DNA of 64,000 bases from Diphasiastrum complanatum (taxonomy: Eukaryota; Streptophyta; Lycopodiopsida; Lycopodiales; Lycopodiaceae): NCBI GenBank assembly GCA_029204225.1, contig CM055102.1, positions 13,146,199 through 13,210,198 on the forward strand, written 5' to 3'. The translations under genes and the position numbers were made by a program. Under the pieces are notes generated by a model, which worked only from the letters and a program-made list of their open reading frames with translations, was not told where the DNA came from and made no database searches. Below, one piece after another: positions 56,665 through 64,000 of the stretch. Position 1 is the first letter of the stretch. Every line of letters begins with the position of its first letter.

Positions 56665-57500
56665 TGATGGATTTCTCTCCTCTCCATCCCTTATCTCGTT
56701 GCTAATCTAGATCCATACATTTTGTATGTAAATATATGTGAAAAAGTATAGTCTGTGAAAATACTCCATGTCTAAAAATAGGCTTTTGAAGTCATTGCAA
56801 GGCACCACAAGAGCCTGATTTATGGTCAGTGGTGGACACCAGTCCAACGATGACTGCAAAGACACCGCAAGTGAACCACTTGCGGTTACTAGCAGTTACA
56901 ATTTACGAAGAATACCAACCGCAAAGATATCGCAAGTGAACTACTTGTAGTCGCTAGTGGAGAAGATCGGCACCAGTGATCACGCTCCATCGCTTCATGA
57001 TTCTCACGCCATTGATCACGCTCCACCATTTTCACGATCCTCTTGCCGTGATCTACGACAAACATCGCGTTCATGTACCAATGTAAATTGTATATAGACT
57101 TCAAATCAAACATAGACACATATAAAGTTTTATTCAACCGATTGAATATCAGAGCGCAATAATTTGTTCTTTCTCTCTGTTTCATCAAAGTATTGATTCA
57201 GGAAGAACATGACTCTGTCTGCATTTAGACTTTTACTCTCTATGAGCAAATACAATTTATGTTCCAGTAAATAATCTGAGTCTTGTCGTATTGTATCGAA
57301 TGCATTTTTTTTTTGTTTAGATCAGTTGATTCATGCTATGCAGATAAAGTTATCTGTAGATTAAAACATTTTATGACTGTTAATGTGCGTCGATTATAAG
57401 CTCTAGCTTTGAGCTCCTTACGCTTCCGCAAAGTGCATTAGAATTGTTTGTGTTCACCTACGGAACCTCTCCCGGTAGACATAGTGCATGCACCTGTTGA
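56665..57500 (+). mobile_element. Copia 3' LTR, Q-like
   Basis: It begins TGATGGATTTCTC at 56665, one base from the TGTTGGATT start of Q LTRs. Near its end GTGTTCACCTACGG and CATAGTGCATGCACC parallel 33800-33830. The terminal CA is missing because sequence of element S begins by about 57505. Confidence 0.65.
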
Positions 57501-57510
57501 GTTTCTACTA

Positions 57511-57553
57511 TTCTGATACCAACTCGTTGGATTTCTAATACTCTAATGCCAAC
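57511..57553 (-). repeat. Two primer-binding-site copies in tandem (minus)
   Basis: TTCTGATACCAAC (57511-57523) and CTCTAATGCCAAC (57541-57553) are complements of GTTGGTATCAGAA and GTTGGCATTAGAG, each followed by TCGTTGGATTTCTAATA or TTGTTGGGTT. This is a second, smaller case of primer-binding-site duplication in the window, with a period of about 30 bp. Confidence 0.6.
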
Positions 57554-57554
57554 T

Positions 57555-58341
57555 TGTTGGGTTCCTTGTATACATGCGGAATGATTAGAGAAAACTCAAT
57601 ATGCAAATTATGACATGATCTTTACCAAACTATAGATTCAGACTATAACTTAGATCGACAGGAGGAATATCTTGTAGGTGTCGAAGACAACCATGAAGAG
57701 AGCGAAACAGTTAGGCATCTAAGACAACCATGCTTCTTTCGAGATCAGATATTCCGAATGAGTCGTGGATTGAGTATCAGTGTACGAGAGAGAAATTATC
57801 AAAAAGCATTCACAGTGGAACACACATAACAAAATAGAGAATCTAAATTAAGTTGTTGTGAATACAACTATCAGAACACGATCCTGTGCCCGAGAATGGT
57901 TCACAGTAATAGTGCACTGTGTGCTGCGATCTTAGTATGCTAGTTACTATCTCTACTTTGCTACAATGGAGTTTACGGAGAAACTTTGAATCACGCTTCC
58001 ACTAATTGACTCTGATTATATTCATTCATGTAACTCACTTACATCTCTATGTTAATCGTGTGTTGTCGTTATGTATATGCATGCAACAATCATAATAGTT
58101 GTGTGGGCAACGAGCGTGAAGTAATGCAGTAAATATTGGTCTGTGCTGGATAGGGCAGAGGAAGTGCTCCATTTTGAATAGTAACAGTTGACGATCGTCA
58201 AAGACTTTGGGCAAGTTGAGTCAACTGGCTTGCTCTTGAGAAGATGTTGATGTTGATGGAGTTTGATGTCAGGATGTTGACGAAGTCAAGTTGATAAAGT
58301 CGATGATGTGGACTTTGACGAAGTGAAGATTAACTCCAACA
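57555..58341 (-). mobile_element. S copia LTR (787 bp, minus)
   Basis: On the minus strand it starts TGTTGGAGTTAATC at 58341, after the polypurine tract AAAGGGGAG, and ends AACCCAACA at 57555. It shares blocks with the LTR at 9465-10555 (GAAGAGAGCGAAACA, GTGCTCCATTTTGAATAG) but has no CT tract. Confidence 0.78.
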
Positions 58342-59109
58342 CTCCCCTTTAAGCTTAAATCCTTAGATCCTGAATGAAATTTAGCAAGCTGCATAATGCA
58401 ACATGCTTTTCTCTCGACAAAGGCTTAGTCAAGATATCAGCCAACATATTGTCAGTCGGACATTAACTTAATTCGATAATCTTGTTCAGAACTTTCTCTC
58501 TAAGAAAATGAAATTGAACTTTGATGTGCTTGGTTTTAGAGTGAGTTCATGGGTTCAGAGATAGAGCAATACAGCTCTGATTATCGCAATAGAGTATAGT
58601 TGGACTACATTGAGAGATCATAAGATCTTGAAGCAATCTTTTGAGCCATATGATTTCCTTAACTGCAGATGTAGCTATGACATATTCGGACTCTGTGGAA
58701 GATAAAGAAATGCATTTCTGCTTTCAACCATTCCATGAAATGGGTCCTTTTGCTAGAAATCAAAGATAGCCAGATGTGGATTTTCTCGTGTCCACATTTC
58801 TAGCCCAATCAGAATCGAAATAAGTAAGTAATGTCAAGGCATCCTCTGTATCTCCATTATAACACAAAGCATAGTGCTTAGTGGATTGAATGTATCTTAG
58901 TGCTCTAAGTAGAGCCTTCCAGTGAGGTAGGCCGGAATTCGACATAAATTGTGACAATGTGCTAACTGTATATGCTAGATCAGGTCAACGAGTGCAGACC
59001 ATGGCATACGTGATCGATTAGGGGTATTTGCACATCTCTTTCTTCTCTACTTCAGTTTTCGGGCACATATCCTTTGACAGTTTGAACTCTAGATCCATTG
59101 GCGAGTCAA
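58342..59109 (-). pseudogene. S copia RNase H (minus)
   Basis: From 59109 down: SIDSPMDLEFKLSKDMCPKT and EVEKKEMCKYP, a stop, then MSQFMSNSGLPHWKALLRAL, LRYIQSTKHYALCYNGDTED and LLTYFDSDWARNVDTRKSTS, further sequence with frame changes, and at the end NMLADILTKPLSREKHVAL and NFIQDLRI before a TAA at about 58358. These are the standard copia RNase H blocks and C-terminus, followed by polypurine tract and LTR. Stops and frame slips show decay. Confidence 0.82.
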
Positions 59110-59114
59110 TCGAC

Positions 59115-59814
59115 TGTGAAGAATTGCCAAAAAATGGTAAATCTAGCTTGATAAAAAAACCATGTAGAATAGTGTAAATTGTGTACACAAGTGGGTCCCG
59201 CACATGTGAGGCCATGATGCCACGTGGGAAACCCATCCTAATGTAGGTTAGGTCAAGTCAAGAGATTTGGTCATGTCTATTTGGTGGTCATCCCTACTTT
59301 ATAGGACCTACACCTAAGTTTAAGATGAGAATTTGACCAAATAGCTACCTACCAAGCATACCTCTAGGATATAGGCTAGGTTTCATTTTAGGGCAAGAAG
59401 GTGAGTTAACTTCCTTATTACATGCTGGAAATCCACCTTACTTCAAGAAGGAAGTCAAATTTGCTATGTATTCCAAGCTCCCATAGTGAGAAGATAGAAA
59501 ATTTTTGGAGCTCATTGGCAATCTCAAGCTAGTTCACTATGTACATTGAGTTTTTGTGATCCAAATGAACCCAAATCAATTTCTACTTGTTTCTTAGGTT
59601 AAAGGTCGTATTACAGCCTGTAGTACACACGTGTGGGCTCGGATTTCAATCTTGATCAATGCTTTTGATTGTTAATGCTTGTTGTTTGTCAAATTGCCAA
59701 TCTAGATCAACTTTTTTGTGTCTAGTTTTTTGATAGACTGTTAAGCAAGCATCCAATCACTCTTGTGGATCTTTTGTAGATCCATTTATGGTCCTAAAGT
59801 ACAATACTTTCACA
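59115..59814 (+). mobile_element. Solo LTR (700 bp) inside S, TCGAC target duplication
   Basis: The insert starts TGTGAAGAATTGCC and ends ACTTTCACA, with perfect 5-bp repeats TCGAC at 59110-59114 and 59815-59819. It splits S coding sequence between GMKNCKS and SIDSPMD, which are adjacent in intact copia. The TGTGAA/TTCACA termini and a GATCTTTTGTAGATCCATTT block near the end suggest it belongs with the P/M type LTRs in plus orientation. Confidence 0.9.
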
Positions 59815-59819
59815 TCGAC

Positions 59820-60178
59820 TTGCAATTTTTCATGCCATACATGTAGAGTACATTGGTTGGATTTATTTCTTGGCTTATTGTGATACTTCTGTCTGCTCTG
59901 TCTCTGGCTATCTCGATCCCGAGAAGGTAATGCACGAGGCCTGAATCGGTCATTTTGAATTTCTTCAACAAAAGTGACTTTGTGTCATGAAGCAGTTGAT
60001 TTGAATTGTTGATGATCAAAGATTCATCGCATATAGAGCTATTATGACATAGCTTGAGCCTCTGTGTTTGAGATAAACATAGAGTTAGTAGAGTTAGGAA
60101 CAAAGTCATGCTGCAATAAGAATCGAGTACAAAATAAGTTGACCAACTTGAAAGCATGCAATAGAAATAAAACTTCAT
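59820..60178 (-). pseudogene. S copia RT C-terminus (minus)
   Basis: Across frames the minus strand reads FLLQHDFVPNSTNSMFISNT, then after stops DESLIINNSNQLLHDTKSLL (YVDDLIIN region, catalytic Asp pair degraded to a single Asp and Glu), KKFKMTDSGLVHYLLGIEIA and VLYMYGMKNCKS, where the solo LTR interrupts. It matches the position at which R ends at 45.1 kb and is the same family. N-terminal RT and everything upstream is missing. Confidence 0.78.
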
Positions 60179-60339
60179 AGTCCAATCTTACCTTATTAGA
60201 TATTGCTTAAAGCGATAGGCCAAACCTTATCCTCACCGTATCAGGGCACCGACTATTCTCATCAATACATTGGTATTGGTCCTTATCTTTATATTCAATC
60301 ATTCATTGAAATCTAGCTGTACCAAATAGATTGCAAATC

Positions 60340-60690
60340 ACAAACAAGGAGTAGCTTGAATTAGTACATACGTATAGGGGCACATCCATGCCATACAAAT
60401 ACTTGTACCTGTCGTGCAAAGAACAAGTAATGTACAGTTCTTGTAACTCTTGAGAATATCCATGCTTTTCAAGAGCACCTCTGATTCAGTAGAAGATAGA
60501 GCTATCGAAGTTTGTTTGCGACTATTCCATGAAATAAGACCGTTGGTGAGGAAGAATGTAAATCTAGAAGTGGATTTACGAGTGTCTACATCTCCTTCCC
60601 ACAACTTGCATCTGAATAACCATTGAGAATATCGAGTTTGTAGTTGTTGACTATGCTGGAGTTCGATGCTCAGCCTCAAATCCATTTAAT
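60340..60690 (-). pseudogene. T: second copia RNase H fragment (minus)
   Basis: From 60690: DLRLSIELQHSQQLQTRYSQ in a diverged frame, then GYSDASCGKEMD-like sequence, VDTRKSTSRFTFFLTNGLIS, WNSRKQTSIALSSTESEVLL and LKSYKNC. This is RNase H again (GYSDxDWAGDxDxRKSTSGY, WxSKKQxxVALSSTEAEY), so it belongs to a different element from S, whose RNase H is at 58.4-59.1 kb. No ends are preserved. Confidence 0.78.
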
Positions 60691-60699
60691 AATGAGCAT

Positions 60700-61015
60700 C
60701 TTGAAAGTTGTACAAAATCCAAAAAAAAGGCTAAAATTTTTAAACAGAAGGTCAAAATATCCAGTATTGGATTTTCCCGACATAAGCCTTTTCCGACCCA
60801 ATGTAAAACTTCTCAAAGAGATTTTCCGACCCTGGGTCGGGTCGAATCGGGTCTAACTTTTCCGACCCCGGTTCCCTAGATTATTCGGGCATGTTCGACC
60901 ATGGATTGGGGGTGTCGGATTTGGTCTGATTTATCCGGGCTTATATTTTTCGACCCATTATAAAATTCCGATATTGTCGGTCAGAAAATCCGACTCAACA
61001 ACTCCGCGTTGACGT
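60700..61015. repeat. Degenerate TTTTCCGACCC repeats
   Basis: Eight or so copies of a TTTTCCGACCC or GGTCGGGTCGAA motif occur between 60765 and 61000, in both orientations. Similar GGGTCGAA and CCGACCCAAGGATCGAA motifs recur inside element U at 62215-62275 and 63448-63800. Confidence 0.6.
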
Positions 61016-61528
61016 CTGTCTACTCTTGGTACATTCAAGGCGGTTGTAATAATTGTAGCAAATCAGTTATAAATATTTTAGTATATTAATCAACTGTGGA
61101 TAGGTAGTTAAATAAGTTGTAATCTTCATCAGAAAACTTCTTCTGAATCAATCAAAGTTTTATGTTGCCAGCGTTATCACGCTCAACTATCAAGCTGAAG
61201 TTATCACTTCAAGTCATTGTACTCATTGTTGATATTAATTAGAGTGCAATTCCAGTCTCACTATTGTTTTAGTTCATTGCGCATTTGTCTGAAGCATTCA
61301 TTTTAAATATTCTGCCACTAACTGTGGCACTTCTGATCCATCATCCACGCTCGCTCAGAATTCCACTGCCATTCCCATTTATATGGTATCAAAGCGGGCA
61401 GTTCAGTAATCTGCATTTCTACTGCAGATTATCAGTCTTATTTCTATCAAGACATCTTTCTAGCAAGCGCGCGCAACCAATCGTATTCTAAAATCGTTGT
61501 TTCTATCAACGATCTCGCTCAACCCATA
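61016..61528 (+). mobile_element. U copia LTR end, primer-binding site and leader
   Basis: TGGTATCAAAGCGGGC at 61384 is the primer-binding site. An LTR with TATAAATATT near 61069 precedes it; the start is uncertain (TGTCTACTCTTGG at 61016 is one option). The leader to 61528 shows no ORF. Confidence 0.6.
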
Positions 61529-62460
61529 ATGGATCCATCTTCTAGTTCTTCTCTAATTGACAAACTAGATGGGAATAACTACCATCTCTGAAAATTCAAA
61601 ATGAAGGTCATACTACTAGCCAAATAATTGTGGGACATCATTGATGGCATAGAACTTAAACCAAAAGGTGATGCAGCCATTATCACCAAATAGAGATTGT
61701 AAGATGGCAAGGCCTTTGCCATGATCACTCAATATCATAGACACCCAAATCAGTCACATACGTGTTGCTCAGACTGCTAAGGATGCATGGGACATCCTAG
61801 CAAACCTCTACGATATCAGGGACGTCACCTCCAAATTACATTTGAGGGAGAAATTCTTCACCCTGAGAATGTTTGAAGCAAAAAGTGTTTCGAGTCATCT
61901 CAACACTTTCAAAAATCTTATGGAGCAGATGACTACGACTGACTCAATCATTGAAAATTCCGATATTGTTGTGACTCTATTATTAAATCTACCTAAAAAG
62001 CCTATGAAAATTGGTTCATGGCAATTTCGACCTGGGAGAATCTCACTCTAATAAGAGAAATCTCGATGCTTCTATAAGAGGAAATCAAAAGATCTACATC
62101 CTCCTCAAACTCAGGGTCGGATCCTCAGGCTCTATATTCTAAAAATCATAAGTTTAGATCAAACAGATCTACACAATCAAATTATCTTGACAAAATGAAC
62201 AACATGCAATCTGGATCGAATTCTAACTTTGGGTTGAATTCTGGCTTAGGGTCGAATTTTGGCTCATAGTCGAATTCAAATTCCTCATCAATGTAGAACC
62301 TATTATGTAAATAATGTAAGAGAACTGGCCATTTTATTAGGGACTGCAGAACTTTAAAATTCAACAATGAGAATAAAAAGCAGTTCCAACAACAAGCAAA
62401 TTGCTTCAACCAGTTACTCGATCCAGCAACAAGAGGAAGATGAAACAGCCTTCTTGACCA
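61529..62460 (+). pseudogene. U copia gag, many stops
   Basis: ATG 61529 opens MDPSSSSSLIDKLDGNNYHL and a TGA where Trp is expected, then KFKMKVILLAK, TAA, LWDIIDGIELKPKGDAAIIT, and further stops where Trp and Gln codons are expected. After a frame change come FFTLRMFEAKSVSSHLNTFK and NLMEQMTTTDS. Bases 62215-62275 encode a Gly-Ser-Asn repeat (SGSNSNFGLNSGLGSNFGS). The zinc knuckle is CK-stop-CKRTGHFIRDC. Most stops are explained by single G-to-A or C-to-T changes, as expected from methylated-cytosine decay. Confidence 0.75.
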
Positions 62461-63840
62461 AGGTCAGAAAACAACAGGATATCAATTAGGTATCTAGACT
62501 CAAAAGCAACTCAACATATGATTCACCACAAGGACTGGTTCAAAGACTACATATCATACACCCACTCTCAAATTGTCCAACTTGAGACAACTCAACTCAT
62601 TCTATTGAGGGTGAAGAAACAGTCAAGGTTAAATTTCAGAGAGGTGAAGTGAAGTTGCCACATTCCAAATCTGATCAAAAATTTGGTCTCAGTTAGCAGA
62701 ATCACAGATTTGAATCGGAAGGTCGACTTCAACACAAACGGCTACACCATTTTTGACAAGTCCCGAAAAGTTCTAATTTTCGGGAGAAGAAGTGACAACC
62801 TTTACAAACTCGACCACTACATCCACTTCTAAATCAACTGATATGCTTTGGCATTTCAGATTAGGACACCTCAATTTCAATAATATTCATCAAAGCATGT
62901 CATTCATTTCTGATACAGTTCACACTTCTAAAAATTTGTTGGATCTTGTACACAACGACATTTGTGGCCCAATGCAGGGAAAGTTGTCTATTTTTTACTT
63001 TTATTGATGACTTCTCAAACTGCAACCTACTTTCTGAAAAACAAATCCATGATACCTTCAAGTTCCTCAAGCAGTTCAAGGCATCAGCAGAAAATTCGAC
63101 CTAGAGAAGAACCAAAGCTCTACATATTGATGGAGGGGGAGAATACATCTCAACCGAGTTCAAGGAATACCTCACTAGCTGCTCACCTCAATCCAATGGT
63201 GTAGCTGAAAGGAAGAATCGGACACTCATCAAAAGTGCCAAGAGCATACTGGCCCATGACTCTCTCCCAAAGAAATTTTGGATAGAAGTTACTACAGCAG
63301 CCTATTTACAAAATTGATATGATTACAAAGGCCCTGAATGGCAAGGCACCTTATAAGGTGTGGACAGGATCAAAGCCATCACTCAAAAATATCAGAGTGT
63401 TTGGGTGCAAAGCTTTCAATCAGAAGATCTTTGTTGATCTACAGAAAGATCCGACCCAAGGATCGAACAATCAAAATCCGACCCAAGGGGAACAATCAAA
63501 TTGCGATCCAAGGGTCGAGAACAGCAACAAATCACTTTTCATTTGCTATTCCCCAGATCACAAGGCATACAAGCTCTTCAATCTAGACACTCAGAAAACA
63601 TTTACGAGCAGAAATGTCATTTTTGTGGAAGACCAGTTTTTTTACCACAATGGAAAAGCTACAGCAAATTCCGACCCAAGGATCGAACAGCAGAATTCCG
63701 ATTCAAGGGTCGAATAGTTAAAGATCGATACTGACTCCGAAAATGAGTCAAACTCAAAGGATCGAATCACATCAGAGGATCAAAGTTCCACCCAAAAGAT
63801 CGAACCGATCTAGACAGCCTCCATCCAGTTTTATGGATGA
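62461..63840 (+). pseudogene. U copia protease and integrase with repeat insertions
   Basis: Protease reads YLDSKATQHMIHHKDWFKDY (Gly of DSGAT replaced by Lys). GAG-pre-integrase and integrase follow: DMLWHFRLGHLNFNNIHQSM, NLLDLVHNDICGPMQGK, HIDGGGEYISTEFKEYLTSC in shifted frames, SNGVAERKNRTLIKSAKSIL, DSLPKKFWIEV, NGKAPYKVWTGSKPSLKNIR and VFGCKAFNQK. Then DPTQGSNNQNPTQGEQSNCD and PRVENSNK interrupt the normal sequence before SLFICYSPDHKAYKLFNLDT and TFTSRNVIFVE. A second repeat block, NSDPRIEQQNSDSRVE, follows. It ends at about 63840 before RT. The inserted peptides derive from CCGACCCAAGGATCGAAC-type DNA repeats. Confidence 0.78.
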
Positions 63841-64000
63841 TCCAGCCTGTAGTAGGCAATTTTCACTTGTAAGTGACACCTGCTTTATGTACCAAAGATG
63901 AAAGTTACAAAATGAAGAGTTTGACATTTCATAATAAATATTCAAACACAAGGGAACTCAAACCGTTCACAATTAAATGTTCAAGTTTTAAGGTTCAGCT
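63841..64000. other. Right edge, nothing recognised
   Basis: No RT sequence follows U integrase. No other feature was found before the end of the window. Confidence 0.4.

Overview
This window looks like nuclear DNA from a land plant with a large, repeat-rich genome. Two lines of evidence support that. The left edge carries the first exons of a cytokinin-receptor histidine kinase. Most of the rest is decayed plant-type Ty1/copia LTR retrotransposons whose primer-binding sites read TGGTATCAGAGC. A decayed papain-like (RD19 type) cysteine protease and a Ty3/gypsy fragment fit the same picture. The sequence does not say which plant lineage it is, and no CDS is certain to be functional. Family letters used below (E1, C1, K, N, P, M, Q, R, S, T, U) are local labels only.

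Layout. 1-3 kb: cytokinin-receptor 5' exons (minus) and upstream DNA. 3-7 kb: a segment whose parts recur at 18.7-20.4 kb; it carries an RD19-like pseudogene split by a 925-bp solo LTR with a perfect 5-bp target duplication. 7.4-8.2 kb: a long foldback element. 9.5-10.6 kb: a minus-strand LTR with a long (CT)n. 11.9-13.9 kb: Ty3/gypsy gag-protease-RT. 14.9-16.8 kb: a TATA box followed by a decayed gene of unknown family. 17.1-21.8 kb: mosaic copia E1, made of an LTR, six tandem primer-binding sites, a gag start, the copied protease segment, then integrase/RT from a different family. 21.8-26.3 kb: C1, the best preserved copia. 26.3-31.2 kb: shuffled copia pieces surrounding two convergent decayed genes of unknown function. 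31-36 kb: Q-family LTRs, microsatellites and a copia with a foreign insert. 37.7-41.3 kb: copia N (minus). 43.7-47 kb: copia remnants. 48.9-55.9 kb: a clear nest, with copia M (minus; TTAAA target duplication) interrupted by element P (plus), which has LTRs and gag but long unfamiliar ORFs where pol should be. 56.3-60.7 kb: remnants of three copias, one split by a second solo LTR. 61-63.8 kb: copia U, whose integrase reading frame contains repeated peptides.

The genes do not form a pathway or operon. The interest lies in how elements recombine: tandem amplification of a primer-binding site, host gene fragments inside copia, one family broken at a sequence resembling a polypurine tract, pol replaced by unknown ORFs, and GTCGAA-type repeats spreading into coding sequence. 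Family calls rest on motifs read by eye; no searches were run.
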